Assembly: GCA_009760855.2 (NCBI GenBank)
Contig: WPIO01000024.1
Coordinates: 5,270,001-5,334,000, forward strand
DNA: 64,000 bases
Origin: Cristatella mucedo
Taxonomy: Eukaryota; Bryozoa; Phylactolaemata; Cristatellidae
Direction of reading: 5' to 3'
Part shown: positions 22,352 through 32,387 of the stretch, piece by piece
Position numbering within the stretch: the stretch's first letter is position 1
Layout of the letters: every line of letters begins with the position of its first letter
The notes under the pieces: generated by a model
Told to the model about the DNA's origin: nothing
What the model saw: the letters and a program-made list of their open reading frames with translations, nothing else
Databases searched by the model: none
Made by a program: the position numbers and the translations under genes

Positions 22352-23160
22352 AGTAATAATAATAATATTAATAATAATTATGCACTTGATAAAGCTCCCT
22401 CAGAGAACTCAATCTCTTTCTAGGGGCTTTACATTTGCTGCAAAGGGAAACACGATTGAATGGTGAGTAACATCATGCTTGATAAACAACATGAATAACA
22501 TGTTAGGGGTGACATGCACGAGGTCAGCATGCAAATGTGGTTAGTGGCAGCATGCATAGTGTCAGCACGCATAAGCACATGAAGAACGAATCACATGGAC
22601 CCACTAAATGCTGTCCTAAATAGGCGTGTTTGTAAGTTCTTTTTAAATGTGGTTGAGTCAGGGATGTTCTGACGCAAGTCGGGAGTGAGCTCTAGGCTTT
22701 GGGAGCATACGAACTAAATGCACGTCTCCAAAGGATTTGAGGTTTGTACGAGGTATTGGTAGACTGCTGGATTCCGAAAAGTGGGCGGTACGATGCTTGG
22801 CCCGGTGGGGGAGTCTATCTGAGAGATAGGCTGGAGCCAAAGAATGAAGTGGCCTAAAAGTGAGCAACAAAACCTTGAAGTCGATCAGTTGCTTGACTGG
22901 TAGCCAGTGCAGGTCGGCGAGAAGTGGTGTGATGTGGCAACTGCGATGCTCACGACAGACGAGCCTAGCTGCAGAGTTTTGCACCAGCTGTAATCGCCTG
23001 ATTGCACATGCCGCTAGGCCAGCAAGCAGTGAGTTGCAGAAGTCAAAATGGGATGTCACAAATGCATGGACCAACTTGGACGTGGTATCCTTATCCAAAC
23101 AAGCCCAAATTTTAGCAATGCTATATAGCTGAAAGTAGGCAGACTTGACTGTGAGAGCTG
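22352..23160 (-). mobile_element. LINE-A 3' fragment in a kinase-domain intron
   Basis: Reverse complement of the LINE-A 3' end from the ATT run (22352-22380) through the thumb and C-terminal coding part. The frame at 22658-23098 reads DKDTTSKLVHAFVTS, LHWLPVKQ and LAPAYLSDRLPH. 5' truncated near 23160. It fills the intron between the DFG exon and the C-lobe exon. Confidence 0.9.
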
Positions 23161-23310
23161 TGGCAGCTTGCTCGAACGATAGTCAACAGTTGGGTTTGAA
23201 ACTGATGCAGCAAAGCATGCAACTGCTGCAGCACAGTGCCAAGTGCAGTGAAGCCAAGGTGGCCTTCAATTTTTCAATGCCGAAGGGAAACTGTGGCAAC
23301 AAGCACGTGC

Positions 23311-23402
23311 CTTGCCGTCGGTGGCTTCATACTTGTCAGAATCGTACTCCAGCACCTTGGCCAGACCAAAGTCCGTGATCTTTACCCGATCGCTGTCCTG
23401 AA
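23311..23402 (-). CDS. EGFR: EGFR exon: DFG motif and activation loop
   Basis: 92 nt, phase 1 in (G plus TT gives Val) and phase 0 out. The acceptor is GTTTTTGCAG. The 30 codons start QDSDRVKITDFGLAKVLEY and include SDKYEATDGK, with the activation-loop tyrosine in the place of human Tyr845. The 3' boundary is unusual: the only junction that keeps the frame with the next exon is AAG|GCACGT, a GC donor. A GT four bases further on would shift the frame. Confidence 0.95.
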
Positions 23403-23869
23403 CTGCAAAAACACAACCAGCATTTTGACCAGTCCATTGTCATGTACTGCTTCTACTGCTGCCATAATCTTCAGGAACTCAAGTCTATATGAGTTAAAAG
23501 CTCGCACGACCACGACAGCTAGCTTCCCTTTTAGTGGGCTACAACGTTGTACAGAAAGACCGGGCTTTGCATGTCCCACTTTTTAGGACGACTCACAAGA
23601 GACATTTGCCTAGGGACTCATTCACGGCCTGGGGGATGACTATCAGGCTCGGCAATGGCTAAGGTTAGTTCAGATGTGCCAATAAGATTGATATGGCACG
23701 GTACACATTTCTGACTACACCCGAGAATCAAAGGCGATAGCTGGGTTTAAGAGAAGAGAGAGCCACTAGAGAGGTAGGTGCCGACGGGCTGCACAGAGAA
23801 CTGCCTAACCACTTCATGATGCAATAAGAAGCAGCCTTAGCTCCGTCATTTGTCGGGTCATGCATAATG

Positions 23870-24155
23870 ATAATTATATTAATAAAAATAATAGTAACAA
23901 TAATACATTTGATACAGCACCCTCAGATAACTCAATCTCTTTCTGAGCGATTCACATTAGTTGCAAACAAAACACGATTGAATGGTTAGTACGTTTTGAA
24001 ATGTGGTCAAGTCAGGGGATGCAGTGACGGAGTGAGTCGGAAGTGAGTTTCAGGCTGTGGGAACATACGAACTACAAGCACTGTCTCCAAACTATTTGAG
24101 GTTTGTACAAAGCCTAAATAAACGGTTAGTTTCCGAAAAACAGGTGGTGCGATGC
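23870..24155 (-). mobile_element. LINE-A 3' fragment, first half of a split copy
   Basis: Begins with an imperfect ATT-type tail (23870-23905) and follows LINE-A up to cggttagtttccgaaaaac. It continues at 24535 after a plus-strand insertion. Confidence 0.82.
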
Positions 24156-24530
24156 TTGAAAACCTCAAATCTTTTGGAGACCGTGTGTGTAGCTCTTATG
24201 GTCCAAAAACCTGGAACTCGCTCCACTACATCGTCGACTTGACCACACTAAAAATGCATATATTTATCACAGCATTTAGTGGGTCCCTGTGATTCGACCT
24301 TTATGTGCTTATGCATGCTGACACTGTGCATGCTGCCACTAATCATAGTGGCATATGACCCTGTGCTTGTCACCCCTAATCATGTTATTCTTGTTGTTTA
24401 TCAAGCATGCTATCACTCACCATATGATTGTGTTTCCTTTGCAGCGAATGTAAAGCAACTAGAAAGAGATTGAGTTCTCTGAGGGTGCTTTATCAAGTGT
24501 ATTGGGGATATCATTATTATTATTATGATG
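24156..24530 (+). mobile_element. short LINE-A copy nested in a minus-strand LINE-A
   Basis: About 375 bases of LINE-A 3' end (aacctcaaatcttttggag to the ATT run at 24511-24525). It lies inside the opposite-strand copy. Confidence 0.82.
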
Positions 24531-24534
24531 GATA

Positions 24535-24757
24535 TTTTGACTGTTAGATTTCGAAAAGCATGTGGCACGATTGACACGATGCTTAGCCTGGTGTAGGAGT
24601 AGATCTGATAGGTAGGCTGGAGCCAAAGAACGAAGGGATCTGAAAATGAGTTGACAAAACCCTAAGTCAATGCATTGTTCGACTGGGAGCCAGTGCAGGT
24701 CGGCAAGAAGTAATGTGATGTGGCAACTGCGCCGCTTACGATAAGAGAGATAAACCT
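24535..24757 (-). mobile_element. LINE-A fragment, second half of the split copy
   Basis: Resumes at ttagatttcgaaaagcatg, overlapping the end of the first half by about 30 similar bases, and reaches gataagagagataaacc, where it is truncated. About 90 bases before the catalytic-loop exon. Confidence 0.8.
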
Positions 24758-24845
24758 GCTTCTGAGTGGAGGACGAACAAACCAGCACCCAGCACATGAC
24801 CGTGCGGATGCTCCAGAGCGCCGAGGGCTGCAAAGAAACACGTAC

Positions 24846-24909
24846 CGAGCACGTTTCTGGCGGCCAGGTCTCGGTGCACAATGCCCCGACCTTCAAGGTA
24901 TTCCATACC
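24846..24909 (-). CDS. EGFR: EGFR exon: kinase catalytic loop
   Basis: 64 nt, phase 0 in and phase 1 out. The acceptor is CCACTAG and the donor is G|GTACGTG. It reads GMEYLEGRGIVHRDLAARN followed by VL, carrying HRD with the catalytic aspartate and the asparagine that binds magnesium; the AAR signature marks a tyrosine kinase. It aligns without gaps to GMNYLEDRRLVHRDLAARN in human EGFR. The exon is too small to be seen as an ORF. A nested cluster of LINE-A copies begins about 90 nt downstream in the intron. Confidence 0.96.
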
Positions 24910-25065
24910 CTAGTGGAAAGGAAAAACTGTCATCAGTGGTTGCAGGTCGGGAGGGAGCAACACTGTGCGGCAACGCCGGCGAGCCGAGCATGGCATGAAC
25001 TGAGACTGTGGACCGAAGCTGCTAGCCCTCCATTGGAGTGGCGCCGTTGATGCCCTGCTGCTCAC

Positions 25066-25350
25066 CATGGCAATCTGAGTGCACCAGTCGAGCAGAGACT
25101 TGGAGCCGATGTCTGCCCTGTTCTTGCGCACGTACTCGAGCAGACAGCCGCTGGGCATGAGCTGCGTGAGCAGCATCACGGGCGACGTCAGGCAGACAGC
25201 GACTAGACGCACGCAGCACGGATGCTTTGCCGTCGCCATGATGCGCGCCTCCTCCAGCAGCTCCCTGCTCTGCTCGGGAGTCGTGCCCTCCTGCAGCACC
25301 TTGATGGCCACCCGCAAGGTGACACCCTCTCCTTCGGGCAGCCACAGACC
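25066..25350 (-). CDS. EGFR: EGFR exon: kinase N-lobe (beta-3 lysine, alpha-C, hinge)
   Basis: 285 nt, 95 codons, phase 0 in and out. The acceptor is GATGCAG and the donor is ATG|GTGAGC. VAIKVLQ carries the ATP-contacting lysine and ELLEEARIMA carries the alpha-C glutamate that pairs with it. The hinge reads LLTQLMPSGCLLEYV: the gatekeeper position is threonine and the cysteine equivalent to human Cys797 is kept. The exon ends LLDWCTQIAM, matching LLNWCVQIAK, again at the boundary used in vertebrate genes. The next intron is only 156 nt. Confidence 0.97.
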
Positions 25351-25734
25351 CTGCATCATGCGATAGAGTCAGCCAGCAGAATGTTGCAGGCTTCGGTGCC
25401 ACATGAGCAGCCGAGGAAGCGACTAGGAAGGGAGAGAGAGGGGTGTGGTTCGGCATACAGAACGCTGGCCCAGAACAACGCCAACGGTTTATTGCACAAG
25501 GCACGGAGCAGCAAGATGCACGACTGCCTTCGCCCTCTTCTCACACTCGAGTCTCCTCTCTCCTCGCCTCGGGCTGTCCCTTGGCCGACCCCGATAGTGA
25601 ATCCACCATCTGACTGTGGTTACCGGCCTGTCCAAACCACACCACAGGCGGACCACAGCTTTGCACTGCCGGTGATGCTCCTGACAGCTGTTTATGAAAG
25701 GAGCTGTACCGGCCTGCATATACTCAGACCACAA

Positions 25735-25805
25735 GAGGAGAGAGGGAGAGAGAGAAGAGAGGGAGGAGAGGGAGAGAGTGGGAGAGAGAGAGAGAGGAGA
25801 GAGAG

Positions 25806-25883
<78 letters not shown>

Positions 25884-25947
25884 AGGAGAGGGAGAGAGAG
25901 ATGGAGAGAGAGGGAGAGAGAGAGGAGAGAGAGAGAGAGAGAGAGGA

Positions 25948-25982
<35 letters not shown>
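25735..25982. repeat. GA-rich microsatellite
   Basis: About 250 bases of GA with GGAGA interruptions, in the 980-base intron between the P-loop exon and the N-lobe exon. On the transcribed strand it is a long CT tract. Long open frames on both strands (for example 25222-26199) come from the repeat. Confidence 0.97.
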
Positions 25983-25984
<2 letters not shown>

Positions 25985-26332
25985 CAGGTAGAAGGGGCAG
26001 AAACTATGGTCTTGCTCAGATGGAGCACACAAGCCCCGATGCAATAGCAATGCATTCAGCCGGATTTGTTCGGCCAGCTGCAAATATAGCACTTAAGGCA
26101 TCCAAGGATGACCATCGCCGACAGGTTTGGAGATGGATCAAGAAACAGCAGTGCGAGGTCCATGTGCCACTGCCACTGGCACATGCATCGGCATGGTAGG
26201 AGTGAGCCAGCAGGATTTGCAACACAGACAATCGTGTACTGCCACACGATGCCACTCTATGAAACTACTCTTAGCCGCCACCATTGTTGTCTCAACTGCT
26301 ACGGTCTGCACGTGCTTGCTCGCGCCTGCCAC

Positions 26333-26603
26333 CTTGTAGACTGTGCCGAACGCTCCCGAGCCGATCATGCGGCCGCGTCGTATTTCGCTTTCCTTTACGA
26401 GGCGAAGGCGCGATAGGTCGGGCGGGGCGTCGGTCAGCTCCAGTGGCTCGGTTCCTAGAGCTCCGCCCATCATTTCGGCTTCGTAGGGACGCAACTTCTC
26501 ACGCGTGACACGTCGGCGCCACAGGCAGGCAATGGTGAGAGCCACTCCGATCATGAGCAGGAAGCAGCCGACGACGGTACCAACGATTGTGTTTTCTCGA
26601 AGC
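26333..26603 (-). CDS. EGFR: EGFR exon: transmembrane helix, juxtamembrane segment, kinase P-loop
   Basis: 271 nt, phase 2 in, phase 0 out; 90 codons. The acceptor is TTCTGCAG and the donor is AAG|GTGGCA. After NT there is a hydrophobic helix of about 22 residues (IVGTVVGCFLLMIGVALTIA), then the stop-transfer RRR with a threonine two residues on, as at Thr654 of human EGFR. The juxtamembrane part TEPLELTDAPPDL and RLVKESE parallels VEPLTPSGEAP and RILKETE. The exon ends with the nucleotide-binding glycine loop GSGAFGTVYK, the same exon boundary as in vertebrate ErbB genes. This orients the protein with N-terminus outside and kinase inside. Confidence 0.97.
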
Positions 26604-27277
26604 CTGCAGAATAGAGAGCGGAATAGGAGCGGAATGCTCTCACATCGAGAGATGCCAGGTGGGATGTTGGCAAATGCTGCTGGATTTTGCAGGTGAGTGG
26701 GCACAGCCATGACCGAGTGGGTGAGGTGCTTGTACTCCACGACAGACATGTCGTGGGCTCGAGTTGTCTGTCGTGGAGTTCGTTAAATGTCTGCGAGGTA
26801 TCACAGTCCACCAGTCTATAGATCTGCACTCGCAACCGCGGAAAAACGAGCCAGCACCACACTCGTGAGCTCCCACTCAAGTAACTCCTCAGCATACGAG
26901 CATGCACGGGCCAGCCACACATGGGCATGCTCTGGCTCTCTTACTCCCTGGTTTGAAACGGGTCTAGGTCAAAATTCAGCATACATGTACACGATAGTGA
27001 TCGATTATCAGAACGAGCCTCTCAGATGCTCACAATAAACAAACTGCTAAAAAATGTCTGACAGCTTCTTTGATGCACAGGGGTTTATATTTCGCAAAAG
27101 TTGATCAAGCCACGACAGCAGCTCAAAGGTAATTGAAGTAGTCGGCCAATCAAACCATCTCATTGGGGTTAAGAATGAGCAGCCTATAAAATGTGATGCA
27201 CAGCTTTTTTGAAAGCAACAAGTTGGTGCAACAAAGGAGATACATGAATTTGAAAATGGACAATACGAATTCAGGTT
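26604..27277. other. intron, nothing recognised
   Basis: Sequence before the transmembrane exon. Open frames extend from the exon on the minus strand (to 26928) but lie upstream of its acceptor. No repeats identified. Confidence 0.5.
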
Positions 27278-28047
27278 ATAATAATTATAATAACACATTT
27301 GTATAGCACCATCATATAAATTAGTCTCTATGCGAGCTTTTTATATGCTGTAAAGGAAGCACAATCATATGGTTAGTAATGAATAACATTTACGGTGTCA
27401 ACAAGAATGACATGGTTAGAGGTGATTAAGTCTGCATGCAAATATGGTTTCATGGTAGCATGCACAGAGTCAGCTTGTATAATCCCTCAATGAATGAATC
27501 AAAAAGGATCAAATAAATATTGTAACAAATAGGTGCATTTTTAGCTTCGTTTTTAATTTTGTTAAATCAGGGGATGCTGTGATGCCAGCCATAAGTGAGT
27601 TCCGGGCTTTGGGAGCATGCGAACTGAAGGCACTGTCTCCACAAGATTTTAGGTTTTGTATGAGGTGTAGCTAAACGATTTGATATAGAAAAGCAAGTGG
27701 TACGACACATAGCCTGGTAGAGGAGTTATTGTGATAGGTTGAATGATGCCAGAGACTGAAGGGAAATAAAAGTGAGTGACACAACCATGTAGTAGAAGCA
27801 TAGCTTGACCGGGAGCCAGTGCAAGCCAGTGCAAGCCAGTAAAAAGTGATGTGATGTAGCAGCTGTGAACCACACGACAGACAAACCTACATTTACAGTT
27901 ATTTACCAACTGTAAGTGCCTAACTGAACACACTGGTAGACTAGCATGCAGTGACTTGCTAAAATTGAAAAGTGGATGCTATGAATGCATGGACTAACTT
28001 TGATGTACTATCCCTCTCTAAGCAAGCCCTAAGTTTCGCAAGGTTAT
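27278..28047 (-). mobile_element. old LINE-A 3' fragment
   Basis: Diverged reverse complement of LINE-A: ataattataataacacatttg tail, gggtgat-type untranslated part and remnants of the C-terminal coding part. A tandem triplet of gtgcaagcca-type sequence sits at about 27815-27842. Ends where the ATT tail of a younger copy begins. Confidence 0.75.
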
Positions 28048-28098
28048 ATAATAATAATAATAATATTGCACTTGATAAAGCACCCTCAGAGAACTTAA

Positions 28099-28216
28099 TC
28101 AAGCATGATTTTACTTACCATTCAATTGCGTTTCACTTTACAGCAAATGTAAAGCGCCTAGAGAGAGATTGAGTTCTCTGAGGGCGCTTTATCAAGTGAA
28201 TTATTATTATTATTAT
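28099..28216 (+). mobile_element. tail-only LINE-A insertion
   Basis: About 118 bases: caagcatgattttacttacc through the conserved LINE-A end and an ATT run at 28199-28217. It interrupts a minus-strand copy within ctcagagaact / aatctctttctagg, so the two tails form an inverted pair. Confidence 0.8.
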
Positions 28217-28404
28217 TATAATCTCTTTCTAGGCGCTTTACATTTGCTGCAAAGTGATATGCAATAGAATAGTAAGTAAAATCATGCTTGAAAAACAAAC
28301 AAAATGAATAATATGGTTAGGGGTTACATGCACAGGGTCAGCATGCAAATGTGGTTAGTGGCAGCATGCACAGTGTCAGCACGCATAAGCACATCAATGA
28401 CGAA

Positions 28405-28875
28405 TCAAAGGGACCCACTAAATGCTGTCCTAAATAGGTGTGTTTTTAGGTTTCTTTTAAATGTGGTCAGGTCAGGGGATGTTCTGACGCAGGTCGGGAG
28501 GCAGTTCCAGGCTTTGGGAGCATAAGAGCTAAATGCACGGTCTCCACAGGATTTAAGGTTTGTCCGAGGTATTTCCAGATTGTTGGATTCCGAAAAGCGA
28601 GTGGTACGATGCTTGGCCGGATGGGGTAGTATATCTGAAAGATAGGCTGGAGCCATAGAATGAAGAGACCTAAAAGTGAGCGACAAAACCTTGAAGTCAA
28701 TCCGTTGCTTGACTGGTAACCAGTGCAGGTCGGCGAGAAGTGGAGTAATGTGGCAACTGCGACGCTCACGACAGACAAGCCTAGCTGCAGAGTTTTGCAC
28801 CAGCTGCAATCGCCTGATCGCACATGCTGGTAGGCCAGTAAGCAGTGAGTTGCAGAAGTCGAGACGAGATGTCAC
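28405..28875 (-). pseudogene. LINE-A C-terminal (thumb and beyond) ORF fragment
   Basis: 156 codons: TSRLDFCNSLLTGLPACA, LADLHWLPVKQRIDFKVL, FSSYAPKAWNCLPTCVR, ending with a stop after FSGSL, probably the natural end of the LINE-A ORF because several copies stop at the same place. One frameshift separates it from the RT frame. Confidence 0.85.
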
Positions 28876-28944
28876 GAATGCATGGACCAGCTTGGACGTG
28901 GTATCCTTATCTAAACAAGCTCTAATTTTAGCAATGTTATGAAG

Positions 28945-29568
28945 CTAAAAATAAGCAGATTTGACTGTGGAGCTAATGTGGTCGTCTAACGAGAGGTCGC
29001 TTTGGAATATGACACCTAGATTTCGAGCTGATTCAACTGGAGACATGCTGGCAGAGCCAATTTTGAAAGTCAGCCTTTCCAATTTCTGAATCACACTGGG
29101 TTTGCCCATAACTAGTAAGTTAGTTTTATCATCGTTTAGTTTTAGAAAATTTGCTGCCATCCATGTGCGGATGTCATCAATGCATGCAGCAAGTGAGTTG
29201 AGAGAATTTGAGGTGCTCGAAGGCTGGGAGGGATCAAAGCAAAGGTACAACTGAGTGTCATCCGCATAGAAGTGAAAGCCTAGATTGTGCTTGGCAATCA
29301 CATCAGCAAGAGGGAGAGTATAAACCGTGAAAAGAACCGGACCTAGCACAGAGCCCTGAGGTACTCCATATTTTAGAGGTACTTCATATGATCTTTGTCC
29401 TTTCACGTCAACACTCTGGAGTCTCCCACTGAGATAGGATCTGAACCACTGCAGAGCAGTGCCAGTGATGCCCAGGCGAGATGAGAGGCGCTCTAGAAGT
29501 ACTTTGCGATTGATGGTATCAAAAGCTGCCGAAAGATCGAGCAAAACAAGAAGAGACACTCTACTCAT
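28945..29568 (-). pseudogene. LINE-A reverse transcriptase fragment
   Basis: 207 codons: LLVLLDLSAAFDTIN, YGVPQGSVLGPVLFTVY, and an intact catalytic FYADDTQLYLCF, then MAANFLKLNDDKTNLLVMG. Missing the N-terminal RT blocks because of 5' truncation. Non-functional, but useful as a reference for the family. Confidence 0.92.
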
Positions 29569-29639
29569 GTCAATATATAGATGAACGTAGGCAAAATTTA
29601 CTATACAGCCGATGTGCTCTTCTAGTAAAATGTCAGGGA

Positions 29640-29745
29640 ACTCTACACCTAGATTTCATGCACATGCAACATATGCTGGTAGAGCCGTTTTGAACGTCTG
29701 CCTTTCCAATTTCGGAGTTACACTTGGCACTAATGGGTTTGCAAT
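29640..29745 (-). mobile_element. LINE-A scrap
   Basis: About 100 bases similar to the segment at 29005-29110 (acacctagatttc; tgctggtagagcc; gcctttccaatttc), same strand. Confidence 0.65.
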
Positions 29746-29828
29746 CCTTGCATCGAATAAAAGATATAATTCCTGCAATTTTTAACTCATAGTAATCTCA
29801 ATGGCACGACAAAAACTTAAATGGAGGC

Positions 29829-29830
29829 AT

Positions 29831-29892
<62 letters not shown>
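29829..29892. repeat. CA microsatellite
   Basis: About 32 CA units; 85 bases from the donor of the last extracellular exon, so on the receptor transcript it is a GU repeat soon after a 5' splice site. Confidence 0.98.
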
Positions 29893-29894
<2 letters not shown>

Positions 29895-29977
29895 CCGGGT
29901 GCACCGGCGGCAGGGCACTAGTCGGAAGGATGCACATGCATGTTCTCATATGTGCTAGTTTTCCTTAGGCAACTCAC

Positions 29978-30072
29978 TCAGCTTCTGGATCGGCCGACAA
30001 GCAGACGTCCTGGTCGTCCCCAATCTCCCTGATGTACGTCACATCGTCCGGGCACTTCTCGACGCATGTGAA
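29978..30072 (-). CDS. EGFR: EGFR exon: last extracellular segment before the membrane
   Basis: 95 nt, phase 0 in and phase 2 out. The acceptor is GGGTTGCAG and the donor is GA|GTGAGT. It encodes FTCVEKCPDD and ends DVCLSADPEA, with three cysteines and a run of acidic residues. GA plus the G that opens the next exon gives Glu, so the chain enters the transmembrane exon without a break. A long CA microsatellite lies about 85 nt downstream in the intron. The phase agreement on both sides is the main support, as the exon is short. Confidence 0.87.
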
Positions 30073-30331
30073 CTGCAACCCGATGGGAGCGTTCATGCGA
30101 AGTGCAAATTAGGGGTGGCAGCTGCTTCAGTAGCAGGTGCTGCTGCATATACACTAGTGCAAAGCAGACACTAGCTACATCGACGAAGCTGTCTGCTGGA
30201 CCTCCCTCCATTCCAACGCCCCAGAACAGTGAAGTAGGCCTCTCAGAGGATGTGAAAACACACGTTCTTAGGTCACTCTGAGCATGCTCTGGCATGGCAC
30301 AGCTTGTCCCACGTGCGATTGATCCACTCAC

Positions 30332-30634
30332 GGTCATTCCACTCGTGTACAGTCGCGCGCGGTTGCATTTCTTGCACTCAGCAGCGCTTGGTTCACTGCA
30401 GCCATCCAGGCAGAGCTGGCTGCACTTGCTGCAGATGCGTCGCGGTCGGCTGCCGCCCGACTGCCGGGCTGCCAGTATCTTCTCGTAGTGCATCTCTGGG
30501 CATGCGGTCGCACACGTGACCGTATTGCCGTCTTCACTTGAGTTAGAGTAGACCTCGACGTGATTGCATGTCAGACATTTGTCAGAGCCGTAGGAGATAC
30601 ACGACTGGCACTGGCTGTCGCATGGTATGCAGAA
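30332..30634 (-). CDS. EGFR: EGFR exon: extra cysteine-rich block, main part
   Basis: 303 nt, 101 codons, phase 0 at both ends, acceptor TTGCAG and donor ACC|GTGAGT. It contains 14 cysteines in paired CxxC spacing (CIPCDSQCQSC, CLTC, CSKCSQLC, CKKC), the pattern of furin-like repeats. Because the exon is in phase 0 on both sides, skipping it would leave the frame intact and shorten the stalk. The open frame runs on past the donor, but that extension has no cysteine pattern and I treat it as intron. Role inferred from family: juxtamembrane extracellular stalk. Confidence 0.87.
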
Positions 30635-31262
30635 CTGCAAGCGAACGAGTGTTGGGTGAGTGAGGCAGTGGATCAGGACACACTGGGGTGAGGAAGGCCG
30701 GCCGTAGCGCGGGTAGAAGTTCGGGCGTAGCCGATTCGGGCATCGGCTGTGTCAATGGCTACACAGCACGACGATGCATTTGAACTCGGAGGCCCCCAGG
30801 TCTCGTGCAGCATCCCCCTCCCAGTTGGATTGAACAGGATACGTCCCGGTTGGTTGCCTCTAGTATAGCCTCTAGCATAGGTTATGCTCTTTGGTTCCCC
30901 ACCGTTGGCAGCCCAAACAAGGCCAATGCTGGGAGCCTCGTATTTTCAATCACGGAAGTAAACTTAGGAAATCATATCAAAGATAACATTATACTGCAAG
31001 GTCCAAGTTGGTTATTAGCAGGACTGCTAGACCCACTAAGAACTAATTGAACTCCGCCTGCACCAATCAGTTACGACGACATTTTACTATTACAGAGAAA
31101 GAACATTATTCGCATTAAAATAATGCAGGAGTAGATTAGCTTGAGACAAGAAAGTTATTAGCTCAGACGTGTATTTACAGGCGGTATTGGGTTTTGCTTT
31201 TGCGAAAAGCTGTGTAAGCCGCCTTGAAGAGGTAACTGTCTATTGGGGCTTTGAGTTTGCTT
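30635..31262. other. intron, nothing recognised
   Basis: First part of the 15.7 kb intron upstream of the 30.6 kb exon. One minor open frame at 30805-31050, no motif. Confidence 0.5.
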
Positions 31263-31264
31263 CG

Positions 31265-31660
31265 CATGGTAACAATAATAATAATACTGTTGACACTGAC
31301 CCCTCAGAGAACTCAATCTCTTTATAGGCACTTTATATTTGTTGTAATGAAAGCATGATTGAATGGTCAGTGGCAGCATGCTCAATGACAACAAGCACAA
31401 CATGGTTAGGGGTGACATGCACGCGATCATCATGCAAATATGGTTCGTCGCAGTAGGAACAGTGTCAGATGCATACACCCACAATGGACCTATCACATAG
31501 ATCCACTAAATGGTTTGATAATTAAATTCATTTTTGTTTCTTTTTAAATGAGGAAAATCAAGGATGTTGCTACGAGAGTCGGAAGTCAGTTCTAATCTTT
31601 GGGAGTATACGAACTAAAGGCACGATCTCCGAAGGATTTGATCTTATTTGTCAGCACTCA
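31265..31660 (-). mobile_element. LINE-A 3' fragment
   Basis: ataataataatactgttgac tail, conserved end, untranslated part (ttaggggtgacatgcacg) and the last coding bases (gaagtcagttctaatctttggg). Diverged. Confidence 0.82.
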
Positions 31661-31689
31661 AAAAAATAATCTTAAAGCCCTACCGGCTA

Positions 31690-31862
31690 ATAAAAGCCTT
31701 GGCTCCACCCAAGTGATTTATACTTTGCGTGCAGGTGCAGTCGCAAGGTGTAAGAATTATGACTAACTAAATGAATACTGCTTCCTTTTCAAGTTACATA
31801 AGAAGCCCAGAACGAGATGCAGTTAGCTGGTGCTATATAGATAATATTATTATTATTATTAC
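31690..31862 (+). repeat. unclassified repeat with ATT tail
   Basis: About 170 bases ending gctggtgctatatagataat followed by an ATT run (31843-31862). The tail type suggests mobilisation by LINE-A-like machinery, but no A or B box was seen here. Confidence 0.45.
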
Positions 31863-32184
31863 CATCATTAGGGATTAACTTAGTCTGCAGATGCCGGTGC
31901 AAGCCGCACGTTGCCACAGTTAAAGCATGATGCGCTTGAGTAGCCTACAAGTAGCCACATATTGGGACACTGGGCTGCAGAGCTAAGCAGAGTGACCGAC
32001 AGTTGCAGTCTAGTCCGAAGGCACTGCTGGCAGGTGACTGCTCACGAGGCTCACTGCCTGGCAGCATCCGCTAAACGACAGAGCGTCCACGGGACGCTCT
32101 GACGACCCACGAAAGCCCCACCGTGTGGCCGAATGCCTCTACGACTTTCTCACTGTGCATGCCTGAAGTAATATGTAGGCTGAA

Positions 32185-32387
32185 GTGCGACTAAGCAGCT
32201 CGCACAGTCGTAGCGGCTCACTACGTAAGGTGGTTGCTTTCATGACCTCGGTCCCGAAGTCGTGGGTTCGAATCCTGTGGTGGGCGATCATTTATCGCCA
32301 CTGCGAGCGGTGGTGATAGCCATAACGGCTCTTCTGCTGCTATACAAAAAGAGGCTTAAATCAGCTATTATTATTATTACTATAGCA
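32185..32387 (+). mobile_element. tRNA-like SINE
   Basis: Contains a perfect B-box-type sequence GGTTCGAATCC at 32265-32275 and an A-box-like gtagcggctcacta about 55 bases before it. After the tRNA-like head comes a body with cgccactgcgagcggtgg and a tail gctatacaaaaagaggct with an ATT run at 32369-32385. No acceptor stem pairing was seen, so it is not a tRNA gene. Confidence 0.65.

Larger units (their letters stand above)
28050..29578 (-). mobile_element. LINE-A copy with readable RT, split by a tail-only insertion
   Basis: ATT tail at 28048-28062, conserved end to about 28098, then a 118-base plus-strand insertion (28099-28216), then the rest of the 3' untranslated part, C-terminal coding part and RT up to about 29578, where it is 5' truncated. 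It is the least damaged RT region of LINE-A in the window. Confidence 0.9.

Noticed and set aside
25222-26199. 325-codon plus-strand open frame
   Set aside because: Antisense to the kinase N-lobe exon and then runs through the GA microsatellite; its length comes from repeat and exon composition.
30073-30331. continuation of the long open frame past the 30332 donor as coding sequence
   Set aside because: The cysteine pattern stops at the GTGAGT donor, the next exon has its own acceptor and phase, and the continuation leads to a frame unrelated to the receptor.
32210-32290. possible tRNA gene
   Set aside because: The B box is perfect, but no acceptor stem pairing was found and the sequence continues into a SINE-like body with an ATT tail.
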